From: Streptomyces sp. CBMA123 | Lineage (GTDB): Bacteria; Actinomycetota; Actinomycetes; Streptomycetales; Streptomycetaceae | Length of the DNA: 64,000 nt | Assembly (NCBI RefSeq): GCF_014596465.1 | Contig: NZ_MECK01000445.1 | Span: 1 to 64,000, forward strand | Direction: 5' to 3' | In this document: in pieces, positions 9,572 to 17,905 of the stretch | Layout of the letters: every line of letters starts with the position of its first letter | How positions within the stretch are numbered: the first letter of the stretch is position 1 | Made by a program: the position numbers and the translations under genes | Notes under the pieces: model-generated | Told to the model about the DNA's origin: nothing | Database searches by the model: none | What the model saw: the letters and a program-made list of their open reading frames with translations, nothing else

Positions 9572-9996
9572 GCTGTCCCGCCCTCGGTGATGTGCATGTC
9601 CCGACCTGCCTGGTAGGCGCTTCCACCGTCGGAGACGTGCGCCGTCAATGTCGTCGAGCCCATCGGTTGCTGCCCCGTCAGTCCGGTCCCGGCGGACGCG
9701 TCGAGGAGCAGCGCACGGAGCTCCTCGGCGATCTCCGGTCGCGCGGCGAGGAGCCTGGCGAGACGCGCCTGCCACTCGGCGACCAGCAGCCGCTCGATCT
9801 CGCTGTCGCCGCCGGACTGCATCAACTCGCTGCGGGCCTCGGCGAGGTCGGCTTCCAAGCGCTCGGGATGCGCGTGGCGCCACAACGCCAGGACCGACGC
9901 CTTGACCGCGGCCCATCCGTCCGTCGCCAGAAGGTCGATCAGACGGCTCGCGGCGGCCGATGCGAGGCCCCCGGCCAGTTCTGAGCCTGTCGACAT
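9568..9996 (-). CDS. small helical protein with C-terminal YQA motif
   Basis: 142 aa. ATG at 9996 is preceded by AGGAGGGG. Residues 1-100 look entirely helical, alternating Ala/Leu with Arg/Glu (ALWRHAHPERLEADLAEARS). A flexible linker follows, then TAHVSDGGSAYQAGRDMHIT at 118-137, nearly the same as the tail of the TIR protein. The stop overlaps the start of the STAND gene by 2 bases, and 20 bases separate it from the pseudokinase gene. Similar short proteins are common in Streptomyces. The function is unknown to me. With the shared tail motif, it could be a second effector or an adaptor that responds to the STAND sensor. Confidence 0.8.
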   Translation of the reverse strand: MSTGSELAGGLASAAASRLIDLLATDGWAAVKASVLALWRHAHPERLEADLAEARSELMQSGGDSEIERLLVAEWQARLARLLAARPEIAEELRALLLDASAGTGLTGQQPMGSTTLTAHVSDGGSAYQAGRDMHITEGGTA

Positions 9997-10016
9997 GTGT
10001 CCCCTCCTCAAGTCTG

Positions 10017-12185
10017 CTACTGGCCGTGGGCCGAGATCGCGGTCAACGTCAGGTTCGAGGCGATGAACACGCGATCGCCGCCGACCGTCCACTTGAACCC
10101 GGTGTCCGGCTGCCCGGGGTCCCTGTACTTCCATCGGGCCTTGCCGGTGGCCGCGTCGATGGCCCAAAGGGTCTGCGCCGCGTCGGTGACGAACACGGTG
10201 TCAGCCGAGCAGCGCGCACTCCGGCCGACCACCCCGAGGCCGGCCTCGAACAGGTTGCCTCCGCCCATGGCGCCGGCCCCGGTGACCGTGGCCACCCACT
10301 TGACTGTCCCGTCGGCGGAGTTGAGGGACGCCAGGTCACGGCCGACCGGCACGTAGACCGTCTGGCCGTCCGGGCTCGCGAAGAGGTCGCCGAGCTCGAC
10401 CTGGTCCCCGTTCTTCGCGTCGAACTCCTGACGCCACTTCTCCTGACCGGTTGCCGCGTCGACTGCGATGACCACGCTGCCGGAGCCGCCGACGAAGCAG
10501 AACAGCCCGGCGGCGAAGCACGTCATCGGCCAGCCCGTGGTGAAGTAGTACCCGCCAAAGGAGGGAAGCTTCCAGCCGCGGGCACCCTGATTCCCGGAGT
10601 CGATCATCTCGACCTGGCCAGCCTTCCCGCCTGGGGTGCTCGACGCCGCGAGGAGGGCGGAGCCGGACTGCGGGACCAGCACGTTGTTGATGTCCGTGCC
10701 CTCGACGGTCCACAGCCCGTTGCCGGTGGCGGCGTCGAACGCCCGGATGTATCCCGTCGTCGTATCCAGGTTCACGGAGGCCGAGTTGACCACGCTGCCG
10801 CAGACGAACACGGTAGTCCCGTTGACCGCCACGTACCGTGCGGCTCGGAAGTCCCCGTTGGAGTTGGTCCCGGCCATCCGGGTCGCCCACTTCACGCTCC
10901 CGGTGGTGCCGTCGACCGCGGCGATCATGTTGGGCGAGCCCGGCACGTCGCAGAGGTAGTAGAAGACGCCGCCCGCGTACGTGGTCCGCGACGTCATGTT
11001 GTCCCCCCCGAACCCGCTGGTGGTGTTCAGCGCGGGGAGCATCGGCTTGCCCGTCGAGGCGTCCACGAAAGCCGTCGTCTTGTCCGTCATGACCATGACC
11101 ACCTTGTCCGACGCCTCGAGGCAGGTCGGGGCGCTTTGCCCGTTGACCTGCCACTCCTTGGTCGCGTCGGGCGCGTCCAAGGTGATCTGGGTCGGACCGC
11201 CCGTCGAGGACGCCGACGCCGACGCCGACGCCGTCGCAGACGAGGACGGCGACGGCGGCGCGGGCTTGAGGGAGGGCGTCGGCGACGAGCCGTTGGAGGA
11301 GAGGACCGCGGCCGCGGTCCCGCCTCCGATCATGAGCACGCCGCCGACCAACCCGAGCAGCAGCTTCCGGCGGCTGACCGACGGGGCGGCCGCGTCGAGT
11401 GCCGCGATCTCGGCGCTCAGCGCCGGCGGCAGCCAACCCTCGGCGGGCGCGGGCAGGCCCTGCCGGTCGAGGTAGTCGACGAGCTGTTGGGCGGTGGGCC
11501 GGGTCGAGGGGTCGGGGTAGAAGCAGCCGCCGATCACCTCACGCAGCGACGGCGGCAGCCCGCCCATCACCGTTTCGAGCTCCGCGATCCGGAGTTGTGC
11601 GTCCTCGGACAGACTGTCCCACCACCACTCGCCTCCCGACGCCGTGAACAGCATCGTCGCGCCCAGGTCGAGGAGGTCGCCCATCGGCGATCCGTCGGCA
11701 TCGACGGACCCAGTGGGGTCGAAGGCCGCGAGGTAAGGCCCGTCCCCCGCGAGCAGCACGGAGTCCGGTCGCACGCCGCCATGGACCAGCCGTGCGGCGT
11801 GGATCCGGGAGAGCGCCCTGCCCAGGCCGAGCGCGATTCCCCTCAGCGTCGACTCCGGCAGCCTGCCGAAACGTTCCACCGCCTGCCGGAGCGGCAGTCC
11901 GCGAACGACCGCGGTCGCCGTCCAGGGAGACGGTGCTTCGGGGTCGGCGTCCACGACCGGCATCACGAACGGCCCGGGCACTGCCCGGGCCGCCGCCACG
12001 CCGGCTCGGAACCGCTCCCGGAACCCCGGCGCCGCGGCCACCTCCGGCCGCACCACCGTCACCTCGAGGCTCCGCCCGTCGGCCGAGCGCGCCGCGAAGA
12101 CCTCACCCGCACTGAACGTACGTATCTTTCCTGCCAGTTGGTACGGACCGACCTGGCGGGGATCATCCGCTTCGAGCGTCTCCAC
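10017..12185 (-). CDS. membrane pseudokinase with external PQQ-type beta-propeller
   Basis: 722 aa from the GTG at 12185, with AGGAG upstream and only 4 bases after the TIR stop. Residues about 13-255 have the shape of a Ser/Thr kinase (VGPYQLAGKI start, HGGVRPDSVLL, DPSTRPTAQQLVDYL end), but catalytic residues are missing: the VAIK lysine position reads VTVVRPE, HRD is HGG, and DFG is FDP. A transmembrane helix lies at about 272-295 (KLLLGLVGGVLMIGGGTAAA). A Ser/Pro-rich linker follows, and residues 330-722 are a PQQ/quinoprotein-like propeller with repeats such as VIAVDAATGQEKW. The topology suggests an inside pseudokinase and an outside propeller. A signalling or scaffold role is inferred from the operon. 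Confidence 0.85.
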   Translation of the reverse strand: METLEADDPRQVGPYQLAGKIRTFSAGEVFAARSADGRSLEVTVVRPEVAAAPGFRERFRAGVAAARAVPGPFVMPVVDADPEAPSPWTATAVVRGLPLRQAVERFGRLPESTLRGIALGLGRALSRIHAARLVHGGVRPDSVLLAGDGPYLAAFDPTGSVDADGSPMGDLLDLGATMLFTASGGEWWWDSLSEDAQLRIAELETVMGGLPPSLREVIGGCFYPDPSTRPTAQQLVDYLDRQGLPAPAEGWLPPALSAEIAALDAAAPSVSRRKLLLGLVGGVLMIGGGTAAAVLSSNGSSPTPSLKPAPPSPSSSATASASASASSTGGPTQITLDAPDATKEWQVNGQSAPTCLEASDKVVMVMTDKTTAFVDASTGKPMLPALNTTSGFGGDNMTSRTTYAGGVFYYLCDVPGSPNMIAAVDGTTGSVKWATRMAGTNSNGDFRAARYVAVNGTTVFVCGSVVNSASVNLDTTTGYIRAFDAATGNGLWTVEGTDINNVLVPQSGSALLAASSTPGGKAGQVEMIDSGNQGARGWKLPSFGGYYFTTGWPMTCFAAGLFCFVGGSGSVVIAVDAATGQEKWRQEFDAKNGDQVELGDLFASPDGQTVYVPVGRDLASLNSADGTVKWVATVTGAGAMGGGNLFEAGLGVVGRSARCSADTVFVTDAAQTLWAIDAATGKARWKYRDPGQPDTGFKWTVGGDRVFIASNLTLTAISAHGQ

Positions 12186-12189
12186 GGCG

Positions 12190-12795
12190 CTACTCCTGAG
12201 TCAACGTGATCGTCTGATCGCGGGCCGCCTGGTAGACGCTGCCGCCACCGGAGACGTGCGCCGTCATGCTCACCGGCGGTTGAGCAGCGGGCTCCGCGGC
12301 CGCCGTCGGCGGCACCTCGCCGTGCCCGAGTGATGGCAGCAGGGTCGCCACGGCGTCACACAGGCTGCCGAGCTCGTCGTCCAGGTGGGTCTCCGGAACG
12401 CGAATGAACTGGAGCCGCCCCAGATCGGCGATCTCCCGGGGCAGGGCCGCAGCCTCGGGCAGCATCGTCCCGTCGCCCAGGAGCAGCGGAACGACGCGGT
12501 TCCCTGCTCCCATTGCGGTCGCGATCTCCCGCCGGACCCAGTCGTCGTCCCGGTCGAGCAGCCGCTTCCCGTGCCCGTCCCGGAGGTCGAGCCAGGCCGG
12601 CCCGATGAGCACGAGCATCAGCTCGCACTCGGCGGCCTGCCGGTCCAGGATCCGGGCGAAGTCGGCCCCTGGCGGGATCGACTCACCCGACTTGAAGACC
12701 TCGCCGGCCCCGAACCGGTCGGCCAGGGCCTGGTAGACACGGTCCCGCATCCACCGGGAATCCAGCTTGCGGAAGCTGAGGAAGACATGCGGCAC
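12190..12795 (-). CDS. TIR-domain protein with C-terminal YQA motif
   Basis: 201 aa from the GTG at 12795, which has GGAGAGG just upstream and puts the first TIR strand (HVFLSFRK) at the very N-terminus. TIR spans residues 3-150. DDDWVRREIATAMGAGNRVV matches the region of SARM1 that holds the catalytic Glu; here it is E90, so NAD hydrolysis is plausible. A Pro/Ala linker (156-175) leads to TAHVSGGGSVYQAARDQTIT (178-197). It is the first gene of the operon and faces an XRE regulator across 140 bases. Known bacterial TIR effectors deplete NAD or make signal nucleotides to abort infection. That function is inferred here. Confidence 0.88.
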   Translation of the reverse strand: MPHVFLSFRKLDSRWMRDRVYQALADRFGAGEVFKSGESIPPGADFARILDRQAAECELMLVLIGPAWLDLRDGHGKRLLDRDDDWVRREIATAMGAGNRVVPLLLGDGTMLPEAAALPREIADLGRLQFIRVPETHLDDELGSLCDAVATLLPSLGHGEVPPTAAAEPAAQPPVSMTAHVSGGGSVYQAARDQTITLTQE

Positions 12796-12862
12796 GGTCG
12801 GCCCCTCTCCAGTGCACCTTGACGACCAGATCCGCACGTACGGTACCGACAGGGCAGTGCTC

Positions 12863-12891
12863 TTGACGCGTTTTCAGATCAAACTGAATAG
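12863..12891 (+). promoter_or_regulatory. possible promoter of the XRE regulator
   Basis: TTGACG (12863-12868) and GAATAG (12886-12891) are 17 bases apart in an AT-richer stretch, about 45 bases before the ATG. The -10 element is imperfect. The string ACTGAATAGCAT recurs in front of the LysR/IMPase pair at about 42314. Confidence 0.35.
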
Positions 12892-12935
12892 CATCCGATT
12901 GCGCAACGCCCACGGGTCTTCCTACCCTCGTCCGT

Positions 12936-14069
12936 ATGGGCGACTTCGGTGTCGAGCTGGCGCGGCTCCGTGCACGGCGCGGGTTGACGGTGCGCCAGCT
13001 CGCGCGGCGCGCGGGCGTCTCCGAAGGGCAGATCAGCAACCTCGAGAGCGGGCGCCGCAACCCGACGTCCTCCGTGGCAGCCGCCTGCGATGCGGCGCTC
13101 GGCGCCGACGGCGGGCTGATCAGGCTCACCGAGACCGCGCGCCGCGGTACGGCGGACCGGAGCCTGGTCGAGGTCGAGGTGGAGCCGCTCGTCGTCGGAT
13201 ACGGGCGGATCCTGGAGCAGCTCAGGGACATCGGCAGGTCCACCGGCCCCCGATTCGTGGACGCCGCGCTGCGGTCCACCACGCGGGTCCTGACCGAGGC
13301 CGCTCCCCGGGCCGAGGCGCGCAGCCGCCAGGAAGTCTGGCTGCTGGCCTCGCGGTTCGCCGAATACACCGGCTGGATGGCACAGGAGGCCGGGAACCCC
13401 GCCGAGGCCCTGCGCTGGACCGATCTCGCGGTCCGTTGGGGCGCCAACGGCGGGGACGAGACGATCGCCGCCTACGCCCTGGTCCGAAAGGCCTCGATCG
13501 CCGAGCACCGCGGCGACCCCACCGCGGTCCTCCTGGCCGGTCGAGCAGCGGTCCATCCCGCGGCCACACCACTGATCCGTGCCCACGCCGCCCGCCGCGA
13601 AGCCCAGGGACACGCCTACCTCGGCGACCACGGCGCCTGCCGGGACGCACTGCAGCGCTCACGCGACTACGCCCGCGAGGCCGACCGGCCCGGAGTCCGC
13701 TGGGGTCCGCGCATCGAGAACGGAAGCCCGCTCCTCATCGAGGCTTCCTGCCTGATCGGCCTCCGCCAGTTCGAACAGGCCGCCGATCTCTTCGCCGACG
13801 AACTCCGGCACCGGCCCGAGCTCCCCCCGGACACCAACTCCCGCACCCGCTTCGAGATCCGCCAGGCCAGCGCCCTGGCCGGCATCGACCGGCTCGATCG
13901 GGCCTGCCACCTCGTCGAAGCACTGCTGCCCACGATCCGGACCCTGGACTCCGCCACCATCCGGACCGACCTCGGCCGATTCGCCGACCACACCCGTGGA
14001 CGCGCGGCCACGCCGGGCCAGCGGAGCCTGATCGAAACCGCGGCGGCGCTCGCCCACGGCCGAGGATAG
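12936..14069 (+). CDS. XRE-family regulator with TPR-like C-terminal region
   Basis: 377 aa. An N-terminal helix-turn-helix (residues 5-60; LTVRQLARRAGVSEGQISNL, then ESGRRNPT) is followed by about 300 residues of helical repeats typical of actinomycete XRE/TPR regulators (AEYTGWMAQEAGNPAEALRW). No strong ribosome site is seen before the ATG. The gene is divergent from the TIR-pseudokinase-STAND operon, with 140 bases between the starts, so it is the natural candidate to control that operon. In related Streptomyces proteins the TPR part binds a peptide or partner protein; what it would bind here is unknown. Confidence 0.85.
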   Translation: MGDFGVELARLRARRGLTVRQLARRAGVSEGQISNLESGRRNPTSSVAAACDAALGADGGLIRLTETARRGTADRSLVEVEVEPLVVGYGRILEQLRDIGRSTGPRFVDAALRSTTRVLTEAAPRAEARSRQEVWLLASRFAEYTGWMAQEAGNPAEALRWTDLAVRWGANGGDETIAAYALVRKASIAEHRGDPTAVLLAGRAAVHPAATPLIRAHAARREAQGHAYLGDHGACRDALQRSRDYAREADRPGVRWGPRIENGSPLLIEASCLIGLRQFEQAADLFADELRHRPELPPDTNSRTRFEIRQASALAGIDRLDRACHLVEALLPTIRTLDSATIRTDLGRFADHTRGRAATPGQRSLIETAAALAHGRG

Positions 14070-14292
14070 TCCGGCACAGACGGCTCAGCGGTGGCCGACA
14101 GGCGGGGTTACGCGGCACGGGTCAGCAACCCCGAGCGGGGCATGGCCCGGCGGGCGGCAGCACGCCTGAACTGCGCGTCGACCACATGACAGGACACGTC
14201 GAATTGTTGCAACACATGCGACCCGTTACGCCCGTTCACGGCCCCTGAAATACCCGTCGAATTCGTCACCGGGTGATGTCTAGGCTGGTGAC

Positions 14293-14619
14293 ATGGCCCA
14301 CGCGAAGACCTCGTACATCTGCCTGCCCTGCCGGGCCTCGTACAAGCAGCCCTACGACAGGGAACGGCAGCGGATCTGCCCGCGCTGCTCGGAGCCGCTG
14401 ACCCACGTGGGCTCGGCTTTCGCCGCGCCCCGGCGACGGGACACCGCGGCCTGGCGGACTCTCTCCGTCCTGGTGAACGCAGGCGTGGGTTTCCACAAGG
14501 GCTGCTGTGGCGGCCCTGGGTACCGGCCCCGCTCGCTTCGCGAGGTGCGGGAGCGGATGACGTATGCGAGGCGTACTGGCGAGCCTGTGGCCAAGGCCCT
14601 CGTGCGGCGGGTGACCTGA
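14293..14619 (+). CDS. small zinc-ribbon protein
   Basis: 108 aa. Two CxxC pairs (C10/C13 and C29/C32; YICLPC and RICPRC) form a likely zinc ribbon, and the rest is basic (REVRERMTYARRTGEP). The ATG at 14293 is the first residue of the conserved part. The stop overlaps the next start as TGATG, so the two genes are translationally coupled. I know of no defined role for this family. Confidence 0.7.
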   Translation: MAHAKTSYICLPCRASYKQPYDRERQRICPRCSEPLTHVGSAFAAPRRRDTAAWRTLSVLVNAGVGFHKGCCGGPGYRPRSLREVRERMTYARRTGEPVAKALVRRVT

Positions 14620-15476
14620 TGGGGAGCCACAGCCTGACGCGCCTCGTTGCGCCGCCGGCCACACCCATGGATGCCAGCGGGGACTGGACCGTCCCCGAGA
14701 GCGCGCTCGGTGTGCGGCTGCCCGAGGACTACAAGTGGCTGGTCCATACCTACGGGTGGGGGGAGTTCTGCGACTTCCTCTACCTGCGGACACCGTTCGG
14801 CGCCAGTCAGTACAACGGCGTCGAATGGCAGAGCGGACGACCGTCGGGGGCGCCCGAGAGGGACCGCGAACGGTACCCGTACCCGCTGCACCCGTCTCCG
14901 GGTGGGCTGTTGGTCTGGGGAACCACCATGGACGCCGACCGGCTGTGCTGGCTCACCGTCGGAGACCCACGGGACTGGCCCGTTGTGGTCTGGAGCCGGG
15001 ACGGTCAGTACGAGACCTTCGCCATGGGCGTGACCACGTTCCTCGAAGGCTGGGCCGGCGGACACGTCACCTCCCGGCTGCTCGCGGACATGGAACCGGA
15101 CCTTGCACCGTGGTTCAACGCCTTCCGGCCCCGTGTCCACCGGTGCCTGCGCTTGACCGAAGGCCACCTGGCTCATCCCGAGCGCCTGCGCGTGCTCCGG
15201 GATGCCCTGACCCCTACGACGGACCGTGGCTCGTGGCGGACGGAGAACGGCGAGAGCGGGCAGGACCATTTCGCGACCGTCGACACCGACTGGTTGCTCA
15301 CCTACGACATGTCCCGCCCTCACCAGATCCGTATCAGCTTCCCGCCCGAGGACAGCGAACGGGTCCGACAGCGCCTCTTCGATGCCGTACGGCTCATGGG
15401 CTGTGAGGTTCTCCGGATGACGACGGCAGTCGGTGTCTCCCTGCAGAGTTGGGACGATGCCACGGAGGAGGGTTAG
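14619..15476 (+). CDS. SMI1/KNR4 (SUKH) family protein
   Basis: 285 aa. The SUKH pattern is clear: ESALGVRLPEDYKWLVHTYG near the start (compare LPxDYxxFL), GGLLVWGTTMDADRLCWLT in the middle, and WPVVVWSRDGQYETFAMGVT before a long C-terminal extension. SUKH proteins are widespread immunity proteins against nuclease and other polymorphic toxins. No toxin is adjacent, so this may be an orphan immunity gene. The start overlaps the upstream zinc-ribbon gene by one base. Residues about 170-285 are an extra domain I do not recognise. Confidence 0.8.
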   Translation: MGSHSLTRLVAPPATPMDASGDWTVPESALGVRLPEDYKWLVHTYGWGEFCDFLYLRTPFGASQYNGVEWQSGRPSGAPERDRERYPYPLHPSPGGLLVWGTTMDADRLCWLTVGDPRDWPVVVWSRDGQYETFAMGVTTFLEGWAGGHVTSRLLADMEPDLAPWFNAFRPRVHRCLRLTEGHLAHPERLRVLRDALTPTTDRGSWRTENGESGQDHFATVDTDWLLTYDMSRPHQIRISFPPEDSERVRQRLFDAVRLMGCEVLRMTTAVGVSLQSWDDATEEG

Positions 15477-15614
15477 GAGCAGCTCTCCGCCATCGAGGAC
15501 CGCTCGGACCCAGAGGGAAGTCATCTTTTACGCTAGCTCCGAGCAGAATGAGCGCACCGGCGCCGTCATGGCGACCGGGGGGCCTGACGCGGTCGGCCGG
15601 AACATGAAGGAGAC

Positions 15615-15638
15615 GGCCTGGGCACCCCCGCCCAGGCC
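15615..15638 (+). terminator. Rho-independent-like hairpin
   Basis: Perfect 9-bp stem (GGCCTGGGC/GCCCAGGCC), 6-nt loop, followed by CTTCCCCTT. It lies about 140 bases after the SUKH gene. Confidence 0.5.
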
Positions 15639-15734
15639 CTTCCCCTTCGGTCCTACGGGTAGGGCCAGAGCACTACCACCGGTGAGAGCGGTCCGGCCTA
15701 CCCGACTCCCGTCCGGGCTGCGACACTGGTGATC

Positions 15735-15947
15735 ATGACTGACCGCCGCAGCCTCTCGCTGCCTGCCTTCTCCGACCCTTCCGCCGACGCGCCCCAGCCG
15801 ACCCAGCCCGGCGGGCGCCGGCTGCTGCCGGTCGAGCAGACCGACTTCCGCCAGCCGCCCGGCGAGAGCATGGCCGTTCCTGCTCCGGCCCGACGTCCGC
15901 TCGCCGCTGGCGGTTTGACCTTCTCCGACCCGGACCGGCAGATCTGA
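15735..15947 (+). CDS. small proline-rich hypothetical protein
   Basis: 70 aa starting MTDRRSLSLPAFSDPSADAP. The third-position G/C bias suits coding, but there is no clear ribosome site. The string FSDP occurs near both ends. I know of no homologue. Confidence 0.35.
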   Translation: MTDRRSLSLPAFSDPSADAPQPTQPGGRRLLPVEQTDFRQPPGESMAVPAPARRPLAAGGLTFSDPDRQI

Positions 15948-16427
15948 GTGCTACCACCACGGGTAACGCGATTGTCCTGCGGCGGGTACAAATCCCCGGC
16001 CCGCCGACCGCGTCCCGATAGCCTGCGGACAGGCGCCCGTCGGACCCGAGACGCACACTCACGGGCCATCACCGGCGGGCGCCGACCTGCGGCGGTTTCA
16101 TCAATCGCCCCCCGTCCACTGCACGACCCCCGGCACCACCCCCTACACCGTGCCCGCGAGCGCCATTTCTGTCATGCTCATGATGACATGTCCGAATCTG
16201 GTCAGGCCGATTGGCGACATCCGGAAGGCCTTCCGGCCGTGTCGGCGGGCGGCGAAGCTAGTGATCGCCGCCAGGGAAACAGCCCGAACGGCAGCCGAAC
16301 GGAGCGTCAACCGCGGGACGCCCGGGCCGGCTCGGCATACCTACGGCGTCAGGTACGGGACCCTGTCCAGCACCCCGCGTGGCACGGTCGGCGGCGAACT
16401 TTGGTGATCGTGTCGGTCGGAATGCTC
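15948..16427. other. intergenic, no convincing gene
   Basis: A plus-strand frame from about 16188 (MSESGQADWRHPEGLPAVS) reads on into the antisense of the DUF4328 gene. It has no recognisable domain, so I do not call it. Confidence 0.35.
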
Positions 16428-17240
16428 TCAACCCGTGGGGGAGACGACGGCCTTGACGCGGGCCTCCTGGGCGGCCCGGGCGGCGATCAGGTTGATGTCG
16501 GCCCGGCGTGTCCGCTGCATCGAGGTCAGGCGGCGGACCACGAGAATCGCGGCGATCGCCGCCACGAGCCGCAGGGCCGCCCCGCCGGCCTCCACCCAGA
16601 CGCCGGTCCGCAGGTTTTCGAGGTCGATGGAATCCATCTGGCCGACGTGGCGGGTCATCGTGGCGGCGACCCGACCGAGGACGAGGGAGCCGACGAAGGT
16701 CGACCACCACACGGCAAGGACTGCCTCCGACGGCGGGCGGCGCCTTCCTTCGGGGTCCAGCGGCGCACTGGCCCGCCAGCAGTCCGCCATCAGCTGCCAG
16801 GGGATCCAGAGCTGGGCGATCGGGGTGAACCAGGCGCCGATGGTCCAGCCGCGTCCCATGCGGTGCCCGTTGGGTGCGAGCAGGTCGGCGTTCTTGCGGG
16901 TGCGGTGGAACCAGATGATGAAGACCACCACGGTCGCCAGCGCTACCGGCGGGAGCACCCCGTTGAGGGCGTTCGCCACCGCTTTCAGGGGCGCGAAGTC
17001 CTCGGCCCCGACGTCATCGGCCCCGTCCAGCAGCCGGCCTGTGAGCACGTTCGACCAGACGTCAATCGTGACCAGCACCGCCGCCATCGCGGCGTTCAGT
17101 CCGAGCAGGACGGACACCGCCGTGGCGAGGCCGTTCGCCGGGTTCAGCGCGGCGGCCCAGCCGGGGGCCGCCTCCGCGCAGCCGAAGCAGCGGCCGCTGT
17201 CCGTTCCCGCCGGACGCGTGCCGCACGCCAGACACACCAT
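16428..17240 (-). CDS. DUF4328 membrane protein with N-terminal zinc ribbon
   Basis: 270 aa from the ATG at 17240. It begins MVCLACGTRPAGTDSGRCFG, a double CxxC zinc ribbon, followed by several transmembrane helices (ATAVSVLLGLNAAMAAVLVT; LPPVALATVVVFIIW). The DUF4328 signature is clear: IIWFHRTRKNADLLAPNGHR and GWTIGAWFTPIAQLWIPWQL. These are common actinomycete membrane proteins of unknown function. The frame extends upstream as Arg/Pro-rich sequence unlike protein, which supports the internal start. Confidence 0.82.
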   Translation of the reverse strand: MVCLACGTRPAGTDSGRCFGCAEAAPGWAAALNPANGLATAVSVLLGLNAAMAAVLVTIDVWSNVLTGRLLDGADDVGAEDFAPLKAVANALNGVLPPVALATVVVFIIWFHRTRKNADLLAPNGHRMGRGWTIGAWFTPIAQLWIPWQLMADCWRASAPLDPEGRRRPPSEAVLAVWWSTFVGSLVLGRVAATMTRHVGQMDSIDLENLRTGVWVEAGGAALRLVAAIAAILVVRRLTSMQRTRRADINLIAARAAQEARVKAVVSPTG

Positions 17241-17649
17241 CGAATCGTCAACTCCTGGAATCGGCGCGCGCTCGACCGAACGCACCGGTAGGCCACTGCC
17301 CCTGACCGGGACGGGTACGTCGACCCTAGGGGATGCGTGGCACCGGCTGCCAGCGAGTTTTCGCAGGTCAGGGGCGGTATCGGCAGATACCCGACACATC
17401 CCCCGCCCACGATCGCAAGTCCCCGCCTCGCCGTGGACCGTGAAGCCGGACGTCGCGCCGCAGCTTTCCGGTTCAGTGACCGGCGCTCCTGATCGGCCGG
17501 GACACCACAGCCCTCCGGGACGGTGATGCGAACGGCTCTCGAACCCCCGGTGACGGCCGTTTGTCGGTCTCGGCCCGTGGCAGCGCGGCGTCGCTTCCGC
17601 CCGCAATGCGGACACCTTCTGTAGACGAGTAGTTCCGGTCTGGGTCGGT
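17241..17649. other. intergenic, nothing recognised
   Basis: No coding frame with a recognisable domain. It separates the DUF4328 gene from an IS982 scrap. Confidence 0.4.
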
Positions 17650-17850
17650 CGTGCTCGTAGGCGCTGACCGGGTGACCCGGTGACGGGCTGGCCGGTGGTG
17701 CAGTTGTGCCAGATCGCCCAGTTCAGCGCGAGGATCCGCTGGCTGACCCGGACGGCGGTGCCTTCGATGGTGCGTCCTCGGTGCTGTTCGAGTCCGAGTT
17801 GGCCCTTGAGGGTGTCGCTGACGGACTCGATCAGCTCTTCTGGAGGGAAG
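17650..17850 (-). mobile_element. IS982-family transposase 3' remnant
   Basis: The minus strand reads ELIESVSDTLKGQLGLEQHR, then GRTIEGTAVRVSQRILALNW and AIWHN, the C-terminal part of IS982-type transposases. The family ending RSLxAYEHD is present but shifted to another frame (SAYEHDRP), so it is a frameshifted scrap with no 5' part or terminal repeats in view. Confidence 0.7.
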
Positions 17851-17905
17851 GGCCGAGCAGAGTCGATGCCACAACGCGCTCCGAACGGGACCGGCGGCGC
17901 TGAGC

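Noticed and set aside
15948..17291. Plus-strand frame running from 15948 through the DUF4328 region.
   Set aside because: Most of it is antisense to the DUF4328 gene, and the free 5' part has no domain.
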